DNA from: Planctomycetaceae bacterium
GTDB taxonomy: Bacteria > Planctomycetota > Planctomycetia > Pirellulales > Thermoguttaceae
Assembly (NCBI GenBank): GCA_004556055.1
Contig: SFIW01000009.1
Location: 1 to 64,000 of the forward strand
DNA length: 64,000 nucleotides
Reading direction: 5' to 3'
The notes beneath the pieces were generated by a model, which had not been told where the DNA came from, ran no database searches, and saw nothing but the letters and a program-made list of their open reading frames with translations. A program made the position numbers and the translations under genes. Shown here in pieces: positions 1 through 10,590 of this stretch. Position 1 is the stretch's first letter, and every line of letters starts with the position of its first letter.

Positions 1-969
1 ACTAATACCGGCGCTTTGCGCGTCAATTCGACGCTCCTGGTCGGCGGTTCCGCGACTCTCCAAGGGAATACTGCGGGCGGTAGCTACGGCGCCGCGTTTG
101 TCGGCGAAGCGCTCGACGTCAAGCAGAACGTCAACGTCTCGAACAACGCCGCGGGCGCAGAGATCGGCGCGTTCTACACGAAGACCGCGACCGTCGGCGG
201 CAATCTCGAAGTCGGCGGCAACTCCGCCAATGGATCTTACGGCGGCGCCTATGTCGTCGGAGCCATGACGATTACCGGCGACGCGACATTCTCCGACAAC
301 GAGGCCGTCGAAGGTTTCTTCGGCGCGCTACGCGCTAATTCTCTCGAGGTTGGCGGAAACTTCGCGGCTAATCAGAATACCGCGGGCGGCAACTACGGCG
401 CGGTACGCGTTGATACCGTCATGAACGTCGGCGGTAATGCGACCCTCGAAGGTAACGTCGCGGTCGGCAATTACGGCGCTCTCTACGCTAAAGAGTTACA
501 AGTCGAGGGCAACGTTGATCTTGTCGGCAACAAGGCGGACGGATGCTTCGGCGGCGGTTACGTTCCCGTCGCTGCAAATGTTGGCGGCAACTTGACCGTC
601 AGTGGCAATACCGCAGGATTAGATATCGGCGGTCTCTCCAGCACGGCTCTAAGCGTTGAAGGCAATCTCGTCGCGAAGAGCAACGTCGCCGGACGCGAGA
701 TCGGCGCTATTCAGGTTGCCACGACTCTCTCCGTCGGCGGCGATTTGACCGCGAACGACAACGTCGCGACCACTAATACCGGCGCTTTGCGCGTCAATTC
801 GACGCTCCTGGTCGGCGGTTCCGCGACTCTCCAAGGGAATACTCGTCGGCAACACCGCGAACGCTTCTTACGGCGGCGCGTATATTCTTGGGGCGACGTC
901 GATTACCGGCGACGCGACGATCTCCGACAACAAGGCTGTCGAAGGCGCTGTCGGCGCGTTGCGCGCTAA
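1..969 (+). CDS. Giant repeat protein, upstream fragment (open at window start, frame-shifted end)
   Basis: This is the upstream part of the giant secreted repeat protein that continues in another frame from 845. It is open at the left window edge, so signal peptide and true start are not visible. Residues 1-281 are tandem copies of a roughly 26-residue glycine/asparagine-rich unit of the pattern GALRxxxLxVGGNLxxxxNTAGG, typical of a parallel beta-helix coil. Identity with the family stops at 843; the residues after that, to the stop at 969, are arginine-rich out-of-frame sequence. I therefore read this and the next entry as one gene broken by a frameshift. The break could be a real deletion between repeats or an assembly error, because bases 1-72 recur exactly at 772-843. 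Function is inferred: surface adhesin or cell-wall/extracellular structural protein. Confidence 0.7.
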   Translation, partial: TNTGALRVNSTLLVGGSATLQGNTAGGSYGAAFVGEALDVKQNVNVSNNAAGAEIGAFYTKTATVGGNLEVGGNSANGSYGGAYVVGAMTITGDATFSDNEAVEGFFGALRANSLEVGGNFAANQNTAGGNYGAVRVDTVMNVGGNATLEGNVAVGNYGALYAKELQVEGNVDLVGNKADGCFGGGYVPVAANVGGNLTVSGNTAGLDIGGLSSTALSVEGNLVAKSNVAGREIGAIQVATTLSVGGDLTANDNVATTNTGALRVNSTLLVGGSATLQGNTRRQHRERFLRRRVYSWGDVDYRRRDDLRQQGCRRRCRRVAR

Positions 970-3900
970 CTCTCTCGAGATCGGCGGAGATCTCGTCGCG
1001 AACCAGAATACCGCGGGCGGCAGTTTCGGCGCGTTGCGCGTTGACGCCGACCTGAACGTTGTCGGCAATGCGACTCTCGACGGCAACGTCGCGGGCGGCG
1101 ATTACGGCGCTCTCTCCGCGAATACCGCGAACGTCGGCGGCAATCTTGAAGTCGTCGGCAACACCGCGAACGGTTCTTACGGCGGCGCGTACATCGGCGG
1201 CGCGATGACGATTACAGGCGACGCGACGCTCTCCGACAATAAGGCCGTCGAAGGCGCTGTCGGCGCGTTGCGCGCTAACTCTCTCGAGGTCGGCGGCAAC
1301 CTCGTCGCGAATCAGAATACCGCAGGCGGCAGCTTCGGCGCGTTGCGCGTTGACTCCGTCGTGAACGTCGTCGGCGACGCGACTCTCGAAGGCAATGTCG
1401 CTGGCGGAAATTACGGCGCTATCTTCGCCAGTAAGCTCCAAGCCGAAGGCAAAGTTGATCTTCTCGGCAACAAGGCTTCCGGCTCCTACGGTGGCGGCTA
1501 CTTCACCGGCGCCTCCAATGTCGGCGGCAACTTGACCGTTACGGGCAACACCGCAGGATTAGATATCGGCGGTCTCTCCAGCGCGGCTCTTCGCGTTGAA
1601 GGAAACCTCGTCGCGAACAAGAACGTCGCTGGTCGCGAGATCGGCGCCATCCAGGCTGGCTCTCTCTCCGTTGGCGGCGATTTGACCGCGAACGACAACG
1701 CCGCGACGACCCACGCGGGCGCATTGCGCGTCGAGTCGACTCTCCAGGTCGACGGTTCTGCGACTCTCATGGGCAATACCGCAGGGGGTAGCTACGGCGC
1801 CGCTTATATTGGCGAGGCGCTCGACGTCAAGGAGAACGTCAACTTCTCGAACAACTCTGCGAACGCAAATATCGGCGCGTTCTACGCAAAGACCGCGACC
1901 GTCGGCGGCGCTCTCGAAGTCGTCGGCAACACCGCCAAGACGTCTTACGGCGGCGCTTATATCGTCGGAGCGACGACGATTACTGGCGACGCGACGATTT
2001 CCGGCAACAAGGCTGTCGAAGGTAACTACGGCGCGTTGCGCGCTGGCGCTCTCGAGGTCGGCGGCAACCTCGTCGCGAATCAGAATACCGCAGGCGGCAG
2101 CTACGGCGCGCTGCGCGTTGACGCCGTCGCGAACGTCGTCGGCAATGCGACTCTCGACGGCAACGTCGCTGGCGGCAATTACGGAGCGATTTACGCGAAG
2201 AGCGCGACCGTCGGCGGCAATCTCGAAGTCGTCGGCAACACCGCGAACGCTTCTTACGGCGGCGCGTATATCTCCGGATCGATGACGATTACCGGCGACG
2301 CGACGATCTCCGGCAACAAGGCTTCCGGCAACGTCGGCGCGATTCAGGCGGCGAACGTTGCGATCGGCGGCGCGGCGGAAATCACCGGCAACGTCGCAGG
2401 CGGCGCGACCGGCGCGGTTGCGACGAAGAATCTCTCCGCGGCGTCCCTCGTTCTTTCGAATAACGAAGCTCAAGGCGGCGATAACGGCGCGCTCAATCTC
2501 ACCGGCGCTCTGACGGTGACCGGCGACGCGACGATTTCCGGCAACAAGGCCTTCGGCAACGTCGGCGCGGTTCTGGCGACGGACGTTACGATCGGCGGCG
2601 CGGCGAAAATCACCGGCAACGTCGCGACTGGCGCGACCGGCGCGATCGCGACGAAGAATCTCTCCGCGGCGTCCCTCGTTCTTTCGAACAACGAAGCTCA
2701 AGGCGGCGATAACGGCGCGCTCAATCTTACCGGCGCTTTGACGACGACCGGCGACGCGACGATTACCGGCAACAAGGCTTCCGGCCACGCCGGCGCGATT
2801 CAGGCGGCGAACGTTACGATCGGCGGCGCGGCGGATATCGCCGACAACGTCGCGGGCGGACTCGGCGGCGCGATCTTCTCCAACGGCGGTTCCGTCTCCC
2901 TCCAGAACGCGACGATCACCGGCAACTCCGCCGGTACGAACGGCGGCGCGATTTACGCCTCGACCGTCTCGATCAAGAACGCGTTAATCGCCAACAATAC
3001 GGCGGCTGGATTCGCGGGCGCGATCTACGCTAAGGAGCTTGAGCTGGTCAACGCGACCGTCGCCAATAACTCGGCGGCGAACGCGGGCGCCCTCTATGTC
3101 GGCGGTTCCGCTAAGATCGACAACTCGATTCTCGCGGGCAACTCGGTCGCCGAGGACGGACAAGGCGTCGAAATCTTCGCCGAAGCCGACGCGAACGTCG
3201 TTCTTCGTTCTTCGCTCATCCAGAACGCCGAATCCACCGGCGCGAAAGAGTTTAACGAAAGTTGGCTCGTCGAAGAGTACCGCTCCTTCATCGGCGTCGA
3301 TCCGCTCTTTGTCGATCCGGCCAACGGCGACTTCTCCCTCAAGGCTGAATCCCCCGTCATTAACGCCGGTTCCAATAAATTGGCGCAAGGTCTCTCCGAC
3401 CTCGATCTCGCAGGCAACAACCGTTACGTCGGTTTGACCGTCGACGGTTCCGCCCATGCGATCGACCTTGGCGCTTACGAGTTCCAGACGATCGTCGCTC
3501 CTGATCTTGCGTTGAGCGAAAATTCGGTCAACTTCTGGTACGGCCAGATGAACGGCGTCGACGTCGACTACTACTTCGTCGGCGAAGATATCATCCTCGA
3601 CTTCTCCTTCCTCAATAAGGGCGACGCGCTTGTCTCCGGCAAGTTCAACGTTTCCTACAAGATTGACGGAACGGACGCCGAAGGAAATCCCTTCTCCGCG
3701 ACGATCGTTCAGCGTTACACGGACGGCGCGACCTACTTCGATTGGCAAGACGAGGAAGCTTGGATTCTCGCGAATGGCGAAGTCCTTTACGCGCGTCAGA
3801 ACCTTGGCGCTCTTCCCGTCGGTTCCTATACCTTGACGATCACCCTTGACGCGGATAACGAAATCGTCGAATACGGCGAAGAAGACGGTTCCGAAGCCGA

Positions 3901-6900
3901 TAACAACAACGTCTACACGACCAAATTCGAAGTTCATGAGATCCCGAGCGTCGTCGTCACCACCGACGAAGACGGCGAGTACAATCCTCTGGACGACAAG
4001 GTGACCTTGCGCGAAGCCGTCGAGCTTTACGCCGGTCCGACTTTTTACTCCTACAACGTCCTCATCGCCTCCGCGAATTACGTCGACGTCGATCTGAATC
4101 GCATCTCCGTGATTAACGGCGTCGCTTACGTCGATTATAACGTCGCGACGATCGACGGCGTTCAGCAGAGGCTCAAGGACGGCGACTCCTTCGCTTACCT
4201 CGACGGATACGTCGTCTACGACCCCGCGACTTCCTCCTTCGTCTATCCTGACGGCACGGTCGCTCAGTACGAGAAATCGAGCGTCAACTACGAGTTGACG
4301 ATTACCGTCGCCGACGGCTCGACCTACGTTGCCAAGCCGATCTTGAGGTACCAGTACCTCGAGAATAACGGCGAACCTTACTCCGACGCGGATCTCGACG
4401 TCTACGTCGACGTCCTCGTCGCCCCGGACGGCTCTCAGACCCTCCTCTCCAAGTTGACCGCCGACTCGATCTATTACGGTACCGAACACGTCGCGTATCG
4501 CGCGAACGTCGCGGTTGACGAAGCGGGCAAGGCGATTTCGATCTACTACGGCGCCGCGATCTCCTTCGTCGGCGGCGAAGAAGGCGTCTTTAAGAACGGC
4601 GCGGTTCTTCTCGCTGACGGAAGCTACGAGTTCCTTAAGAGCGGCGACGCGGTTGTGGTCAACGGCGTCGAAGCGACTTGGGTCGGCGCGGCGTTCGTCA
4701 AGGAAGAGGGCGACGGTTCCGCTATCGCCTTTGAGAACGGCGAATCCCTCGAACTTCTCGATTCCACGCTCGAAATGGGCGTCGCTCAGCATCGCGTCCT
4801 CGGCAGGGTAACGACCGACGGCGAAGTTCTCGTCTTCAACGAAGACGGTTCGACGAAGATTACGCGTTCGATCGGCAATAACGTCGTCTTCGCGCAAGAC
4901 CTCGTCGACTCCAAGGCGACGATTACCTTGAGCGGCAAAGAAATCACCGTCGCCAAGGATATGACGATCGGCGACGCGGCGAGCGCGAACAAGGTGACGG
5001 TAAGCGGCGACGGTCTGTCGCGCGTCTTGACCGTCAACGAAGGCGTCAACGCGACCATAAGCTCGATTAAATTTGCCGACGGCGCGGCGCAAATCGGCGG
5101 CGCGATCCTCAACAACGGTTCGTTGATTCTTGAAAACGTCGGCTTCAATGGCAACGCCGCGCTCGCTAACAACGCTGAAGACGACGTCGTTCTCCGCGAG
5201 GGTCTCGGCGGCGCGATCTATAACGCCGGCGAGTTGACCGTCAATACGGCTGAGTTCGCCAACAACAACTCGGCGTACTTCGGCGGCGCGATCTACTCCG
5301 TCGGTTCGCTCGACGTCAACAAGGCCGTCTTCCGCGGCAACGCTTCCGGACAAAACGGCGGCGCGATCTTCGTCCTCAACTCCAGCGCGTCGATCGTCGA
5401 CTCCGCGTTCGGCGATAACGCCGCCGAACGCAACGGCGGCGCCATTGCCGCGTCGATCGCGACCGGCTCGGGAGAACTCAATCTCGTCAACACGCTCGTC
5501 GCGAATAACGCCGCGAACGCGGTCAACGGCGGCGCGATCTACGCCTTCGCGGCCCCCGGCGCGGCTCTCGCGGTCAACGCGACCAACACGACGATCGTCG
5601 ACAATACGGCGGTTCTTGGCGGCGGACTTTACGCCTCCAACGCTAAGGTCGTTCTTAACAACACGATCCTTGCGTCGAACTCTCAAGACCTCGTTCTCGA
5701 AAACGGCGCGAGCGCTAAGGCCAATAGCAGCCTCATCGGCGACGGTGAAGCGGCCTTGGAAAGCGGTTCGCTCCTCGTCAAGAACTCCTTCGTCGGTACG
5801 ACCGACGCCCCGATCGATCCGAAACTCGACTCCTCTTACGCGCCTACCGCCGCGTCCCCCGCGCTTAATTCCGGTTCTAACGAACTCGCGGTTGACCTTG
5901 ACGGTTCGGCGATTGAAAAGGACGTCCTCGGTCAGGATCGCTTCGTCGGCTACGACGTCGACGGTAAGATTCACGCCGTCGACATGGGCGCCGTCGAATC
6001 TCAGAAATTGAGCTCCGCCGATCTCACCTTCGCGGAAGAAACGCCCGCGCTCGTCGGTAAGTTTGGCGCCGCCAATGGAGTCGACCTTGGCGAATTCGTC
6101 GAAGGTTGGGACGTCGTCTTCGATTACCAGTTCGGCAATTACGGCGATTCTCCGGTCTTCACCTCCTTCGATTACACGATCACCGTCTCGAAACTTGATA
6201 AAAACGGCGAAGTCGTTTCCGGTTCCGAAAAGACCTTCGTCCGCACCTATGGCTCCGAAGCGGTCGGATTCCTCGATCAGAGCGAATGGCTCGACGTCAA
6301 CGCGCTCGTCGCGGGCGAGTGGAACTTGGGAACCTTCGAAACCGGTTTCTATGCGATTACTCTTACGGTCGATTCCGGCGATAAGGTCGTCGAAGGAAAC
6401 GAAGAAAACAACGTTTACACCGCGACCTTCTCCGTCTGCGAACGTCAGGGTCTCGTGGTTACGACTGCGGAAGACGTCGTCGATTCTCACGACGGTTTGA
6501 CGTCGCTGCGCGAAGCGCTCGCGAACGTCGGCAAGGACGGTTCTTCCACCGTCTCGATTGAGAAGACTCTCGCCGAGGGCGATTCCTTCGTCCTTGAAAA
6601 TGGCGCTACGGCGACGTATCAGAACGGAAGCTTGGTCTTCGCGAACGACTCCGTCGCGCTTGAAGCGGGCGTCGAATACGCGTTGCAGTCTGGCGAATCT
6701 CTCGTCTGGAATGGCGTCGACTCAGTCGTTCTCTCCGTCGTCTATGGCAATACGGTCACCTTCGCCGAGTCGGTCTACGGTTCGACGATCACCCTTACGA
6801 ACGGCGAGCTGACGATCGATCGAACCACGACGATCGCGGGCGACGACGCCAATATCACGATCAACGCCAACGGAAACCGCGCCTTCGTGACGTCTCACGG

Positions 6901-9900
6901 CGACGTGACTGTCAACGGTTTGAAGATTACCGGCGCGTCTGCGGAACAAGGCGGCGCGATTTACAACGCGACGAACCTCGCTTTGAACGACGCGGTCTTC
7001 ATTCAAAACTCTGCGGATCAGGGCGGCGCGATCTACAACGCGACGAACGCGACCGTTACCGCGACGAACGTCGACTTCACGGGCAATGCGTCGAACGGCG
7101 AAGGCGCTTCGATCTACAACGCGGGTAGCGTCAATCTCGAGAACGCGAACTTCGAGGACGGCGTGGCTAAGAGCGGCGCGGCGATTTACAACGCCGGTTC
7201 CGTCCAGATCGACGGCGCGACCTTCACGAACGGCGTCGCTTCCGAAAGCGCGGGCGCAATCTATAACGCGGGGGGCGTCCTCGAGGTCGCGAACGCCGAG
7301 TTCAACGGTTCTGCGGCGAGCAACGGCGGCGCGATCGTCAACGCGCTCCATGGTTCCGCGACGATCGCCGATTCTTCGTTCGTCGGAAACTCGGCGGCGC
7401 AAGACGCGGGCGCGATCGACAACTACGGCGCTCTGACCTTGACGAACGCGACGTTCACGAACAACCGCGCGAACGGTTTCGGCGGCGCGATCTACAACTC
7501 GCAGTCGTCGACGAGCGACATGCTCTACAGCGTCGATTTGGACGCCGTGACCTTCAGCGGCAACAACGCTCAGAAGGGCGGCGCGATTTACAACTCCGCG
7601 AACTCCGTCCTTAACGCGACGAACGCGCTTACCTTCACGGGTAACGGCGCCGAGAATGGCGGCGCGGTCTATAATCGCGGTTCCTTCACGGCTCTTGACG
7701 GCGCGACTTTCGAAGCTAATACGGCGACGGAAGACGGCGGCGCGCTCTACAACGACGCGATCGCGACCTTCGAAGGCGCGGCTTTCACGGGGAACAGCGC
7801 GGCGAACGGCGGCGCGGTCTACAACGCCGGTACCTTCTACGCGACGTCCTCCAATCTTGAAGGAAACGTCGCGACGGCGAATGGCGGCGCGATCTACGGC
7901 GCTTCCGCTTCCGTCACGAGCGTCTCTAACTCGCTCGTTTGGAAGAACTCCGCCGGACAATCGGGCGGCGCGGTTTACACGACCGGCGCTCTCAAGATGA
8001 GAAACGCCACGGTCGCAGGCAACTCCGCCAATCTCGGCGGCGGCGTCTACTCCGAAGGCGCGACGAATCTGTACAACACGATTCTCGCTTCCAACTACGC
8101 GACGCAGGGAGCCGACCTGCGCTCCACGCAATCGGCGAACCTTTACAACTCGCTCCTTGGCTCTGCCGCAGGAGTCGGCGCGTTGCCGACGATGGCTTCG
8201 TCCAAGACTGGAGCCGCAGGCTTCATGAACGCTCCTGTCTTCGAGAACGGCGCGCTTGCCAACGCAAGCTCCGTCGATATTCGAATCAAAGCGGATTCTC
8301 CCGCGATTGACGCCGGTCGCAACTCCTACGCGCTTGACGCGACGGAATCGAAGACTCTCGAATACGATTACAGCGGCGAAACGCGCGTCTGCAACTCGCT
8401 CCGCTCGATCGATATCGGCGCGTACGAGTATCCGTTCGAAGAACCTTCGGTCACCGTTACGACGGAAGAGGATATTTACAGCAATACCGACGACAAGATC
8501 TCGCTGCGCGAAGCGATCGACTACGCCGTTAGCATGGGCGTTGGCGTCGTCTACGTCGACCCGAGCGTCAAGAACATCTCGCTCTTGAGCACGCTTGAGA
8601 TTAACGACAGCGTGACGATCGTCGCCGAAAACGGCTTGACCCTCGACGGTTCGAGCTTCGTCGGTTCGGTCGTCTCCGTCGGTTCCGTGAACGAAGATAT
8701 CGTCGTCGGTCTCGAAAAGATCACGATTACGGGCGGCAACAACGTCAACTCGGCGCGTCCGGACGATCCTAACTACATCGGCGGCGGTTTGGTCAACTAC
8801 GCTAAGTTGACGCTGACGAACGTCACGGTCGACAACAACGTTTCGGCGTACGGCGGCGGCGTGTACAACGCGGGCGACATGACGGTGATCGGCTCGACGA
8901 TTACGAACAACTCCGCGCAGTACTACGGCGGTTTCTATAACCGCGGCGACCTCTACGTTGAGGATACGACGATCGCGGGCAACTCCGCGCGGTACTACGG
9001 CGGCGGCGTCGGAACGTATGCTGGCGCGACCTTCGTCAACTCGACGATTCTCGGCAACTCGGCTCAGAAGGGCGCGGGCGTTTACGCTCAGATCAACGCT
9101 GTCGACGTGATCTCCGAAGATCGCGACTGGAGCGTCAACTTCGTCAACTCGACCGTCGCGGGGAACGTGGCGGCTGAGAATGGCGGCGGCGTCTGGGCGA
9201 ACCACATCCTGAACGTCGACAACTCGATCATTTACGGCAACGTCGCGTCGAACGGCGCGGACGTCTACGCCGAAAAGATCTTGGCCGATAGCGCCGCGAC
9301 GATTCGTTACTCGAACGTCGGTACGACGAACGCCTCCCTCGGAACGGGTTCCGTCTCCGTCGATCCTAAGTTCAAGAACTTCACGAAGCCGACCAGCGCG
9401 AACGTCGCGAAGGCTCAGTGGGCGACTTGGGATCTCTCGCTCCTCGTCGGTTCGCCGATGATCGACTCCGGTTCCACCGATCTGGCGGTTGGGCGCGACG
9501 GCGCTCTGACCTTGGATCATGCGGGTTTGGATCGCGTCGCCTCGACCTCCGTCGATATGGGCGCTTATGAAGAGCAGGGCAACCTCGCTCCGACGAGCGT
9601 CGATCTCGCCCTCAGCGGCGCGTTGTACTCCAACGCTAAGCCCGGCACAATCGTCGGTCTCCTCTCCACGACGGACGGAAATGCGGACGACTCCTTCGTT
9701 TACACCCTCGTCTCCGATGATACGAACGCTCTGGCGATCGAAGGCGATAAGCTCGTTGTCTCCGGAACTCTCGCCGTCGGCGAATACGACGTCGTGATTC
9801 GATCGACCGACTCCGGTTTGGCGTACGTTGAGAATACCTTCACGCTCGTCGTCTCCGAACCGGTCGCGGCTGAATACGCGACCCCGACGATCACGACGAT

Positions 9901-10558
9901 CGGGATGACGACGTCCGGCAAACTCGGAGTCGTCTGGGAAACCTCCGATCCTGCGAAGGAATACGTCGTTGAATATCGACTCAAGGGAACGGGCGAATGG
10001 TTGGCGACTTCCGCTTTGACTGGCAACTACGGAATCTTGAACGCCTCCTTCAACGTCGGCGACGTCGTTGAAGCGCGCATCAAGGCGCTGGCAAGCTCCG
10101 TTAAGGACGAGTCCCAATGGTCCGACGTCGTGGAATACACGATTGCCGCTCCTGTGGCGGAATACACCGTGAGAGTCGTTGAAAATAAGGTCGGCTCTAA
10201 CACTGTGGCGACCGTTGTGATCGAATCGAACGGCGGTTCCTACGCTTGGTGGGCGATCGACTGGAACGACGGTTCCGCTCTGTCAACCTCGTCCAAGACG
10301 GCTACGAAGCAGACCTTCTCGCACATCTACACGAGCGCGGGCGTCTACCAACCGATCGTTTACGTCGGCTCTCTTGATCCGTCAAGCGCGGGCTTGATCG
10401 TCGTGAACCCGGCTTCTTCCGCCGTCCTCGATTCCGACTCGGAGCTCGTTGACTTTGACTCCAACGCGTCTAAGGGGCAGACCGCTAGCGACGCCGACGT
10501 TTTGGACGACGCCTTTGCGGCGATCGACGACGACTTCTTCGGAGATCTCTTCGACTGA
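845..10558 (+). CDS. Giant secreted parallel beta-helix repeat protein (adhesin-like), 5'-incomplete
   Basis: About 3237 residues, in frame 2 from 845 after the shift at 843/844; a TTG at 959 is the first possible start codon, but homology extends upstream of it. Residues 1-760 are Gly/Asn-rich 26-residue coils; GGAI-type coils follow in four blocks (about 700-880, 1416-1620, 2033-2420, 2619-2911). The blocks end in a D-P-x-F/L-V-D then A-I-D-L-G-A-Y-E-F pattern, as in choice-of-anchor Q domains. CARDB-like beta domains follow blocks 1 and 2 (886-1029, 1725-1866), and CSLREA-like segments (TLREA, SLREA) lie near 1034-1064, 1870-1896 and 2535-2561. The end carries a cadherin-like (2914-3007), FN3-like (3014-3099) and PKD-like domain (3106-3186) and a 40-residue acidic tail ending DLFD. 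The GGAI coils recall chlamydial Pmp proteins. Likely a surface-exposed adhesin or matrix protein. A strong terminator follows. Confidence 0.85.
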   Translation, partial: VGNTANASYGGAYILGATSITGDATISDNKAVEGAVGALRANSLEIGGDLVANQNTAGGSFGALRVDADLNVVGNATLDGNVAGGDYGALSANTANVGGNLEVVGNTANGSYGGAYIGGAMTITGDATLSDNKAVEGAVGALRANSLEVGGNLVANQNTAGGSFGALRVDSVVNVVGDATLEGNVAGGNYGAIFASKLQAEGKVDLLGNKASGSYGGGYFTGASNVGGNLTVTGNTAGLDIGGLSSAALRVEGNLVANKNVAGREIGAIQAGSLSVGGDLTANDNAATTHAGALRVESTLQVDGSATLMGNTAGGSYGAAYIGEALDVKENVNFSNNSANANIGAFYAKTATVGGALEVVGNTAKTSYGGAYIVGATTITGDATISGNKAVEGNYGALRAGALEVGGNLVANQNTAGGSYGALRVDAVANVVGNATLDGNVAGGNYGAIYAKSATVGGNLEVVGNTANASYGGAYISGSMTITGDATISGNKASGNVGAIQAANVAIGGAAEITGNVAGGATGAVATKNLSAASLVLSNNEAQGGDNGALNLTGALTVTGDATISGNKAFGNVGAVLATDVTIGGAAKITGNVATGATGAIATKNLSAASLVLSNNEAQGGDNGALNLTGALTTTGDATITGNKASGHAGAIQAANVTIGGAADIADNVAGGLGGAIFSNGGSVSLQNATITGNSAGTNGGAIYASTVSIKNALIANNTAAGFAGAIYAKELELVNATVANNSAANAGALYVGGSAKIDNSILAGNSVAEDGQGVEIFAEADANVVLRSSLIQNAESTGAKEFNESWLVEEYRSFIGVDPLFVDPANGDFSLKAESPVINAGSNKLAQGLSDLDLAGNNRYVGLTVDGSAHAIDLGAYEFQTIVAPDLALSENSVNFWYGQMNGVDVDYYFVGEDIILDFSFLNKGDALVSGKFNVSYKIDGTDAEGNPFSATIVQRYTDGATYFDWQDEEAWILANGEVLYARQNLGALPVGSYTLTITLDADNEIVEYGEEDGSEADNNNVYTTKFEVHEIPSVVVTTDEDGEYNPLDDKVTLREAVELYAGPTFYSYNVLIASANYVDVDLNRISVINGVAYVDYNVATIDGVQQRLKDGDSFAYLDGYVVYDPATSSFVYPDGTVAQYEKSSVNYELTITVADGSTYVAKPILRYQYLENNGEPYSDADLDVYVDVLVAPDGSQTLLSKLTADSIYYGTEHVAYRANVAVDEAGKAISIYYGAAISFVGGEEGVFKNGAVLLADGSYEFLKSGDAVVVNGVEATWVGAAFVKEEGDGSAIAFENGESLELLDSTLEMGVAQHRVLGRVTTDGEVLVFNEDGSTKITRSIGNNVVFAQDLVDSKATITLSGKEITVAKDMTIGDAASANKVTVSGDGLSRVLTVNEGVNATISSIKFADGAAQIGGAILNNGSLILENVGFNGNAALANNAEDDVVLREGLGGAIYNAGELTVNTAEFANNNSAYFGGAIYSVGSLDVNKAVFRGNASGQNGGAIFVLNSSASIVDSAFGDNAAERNGGAIAASIATGSGELNLVNTLVANNAANAVNGGAIYAFAAPGAALAVNATNTTIVDNTAVLGGGLYASNAKVVLNNTILASNSQDLVLENGASAKANSSLIGDGEAALESGSLLVKNSFVGTTDAPIDPKLDSSYAPTAASPALNSGSNELAVDLDGSAIEKDVLGQDRFVGYDVDGKIHAVDMGAVESQKLSSADLTFAEETPALVGKFGAANGVDLGEFVEGWDVVFDYQFGNYGDSPVFTSFDYTITVSKLDKNGEVVSGSEKTFVRTYGSEAVGFLDQSEWLDVNALVAGEWNLGTFETGFYAITLTVDSGDKVVEGNEENNVYTATFSVCERQGLVVTTAEDVVDSHDGLTSLREALANVGKDGSSTVSIEKTLAEGDSFVLENGATATYQNGSLVFANDSVALEAGVEYALQSGESLVWNGVDSVVLSVVYGNTVTFAESVYGSTITLTNGELTIDRTTTIAGDDANITINANGNRAFVTSHGDVTVNGLKITGASAEQGGAIYNATNLALNDAVFIQNSADQGGAIYNATNATVTATNVDFTGNASNGEGASIYNAGSVNLENANFEDGVAKSGAAIYNAGSVQIDGATFTNGVASESAGAIYNAGGVLEVANAEFNGSAASNGGAIVNALHGSATIADSSFVGNSAAQDAGAIDNYGALTLTNATFTNNRANGFGGAIYNSQSSTSDMLYSVDLDAVTFSGNNAQKGGAIYNSANSVLNATNALTFTGNGAENGGAVYNRGSFTALDGATFEANTATEDGGALYNDAIATFEGAAFTGNSAANGGAVYNAGTFYATSSNLEGNVATANGGAIYGASASVTSVSNSLVWKNSAGQSGGAVYTTGALKMRNATVAGNSANLGGGVYSEGATNLYNTILASNYATQGADLRSTQSANLYNSLLGSAAGVGALPTMASSKTGAAGFMNAPVFENGALANASSVDIRIKADSPAIDAGRNSYALDATESKTLEYDYSGETRVCNSLRSIDIGAYEYPFEEPSVTVTTEEDIYSNTDDKISLREAIDYAVSMGVGVVYVDPSVKNISLLSTLEINDSVTIVAENGLTLDGSSFVGSVVSVGSVNEDIVVGLEKITITGGNNVNSARPDDPNYIGGGLVNYAKLTLTNVTVDNNVSAYGGGVYNAGDMTVIGSTITNNSAQYYGGFYNRGDLYVEDTTIAGNSARYYGGGVGTYAGATFVNSTILGNSAQKGAGVYAQINAVDVISEDRDWSVNFVNSTVAGNVAAENGGGVWANHILNVDNSIIYGNVASNGADVYAEKILADSAATIRYSNVGTTNASLGTGSVSVDPKFKNFTKPTSANVAKAQWATWDLSLLVGSPMIDSGSTDLAVGRDGALTLDHAGLDRVASTSVDMGAYEEQGNLAPTSVDLALSGALYSNAKPGTIVGLLSTTDGNADDSFVYTLVSDDTNALAIEGDKLVVSGTLAVGEYDVVIRSTDSGLAYVENTFTLVVSEPVAAEYATPTITTIGMTTSGKLGVVWETSDPAKEYVVEYRLKGTGEWLATSALTGNYGILNASFNVGDVVEARIKALASSVKDESQWSDVVEYTIAAPVAEYTVRVVENKVGSNTVATVVIESNGGSYAWWAIDWNDGSALSTSSKTATKQTFSHIYTSAGVYQPIVYVGSLDPSSAGLIVVNPASSAVLDSDSELVDFDSNASKGQTASDADVLDDAFAAIDDDFFGDLFD

Positions 10559-10590
10559 TCCTTGCTTGATTTGTCGATCCGCTTAATTGA

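Noticed and set aside
2984..10117. Very long reading frames of over 1100 codons on the minus strand (2984-6490 and 6722-10117)
   Set aside because: They are mirror images of the giant gene's GCG/GAC/GTC codon bias. Their translations are Arg/Asp/Val-rich with no domain, and they have no promoter or ribosome binding site.
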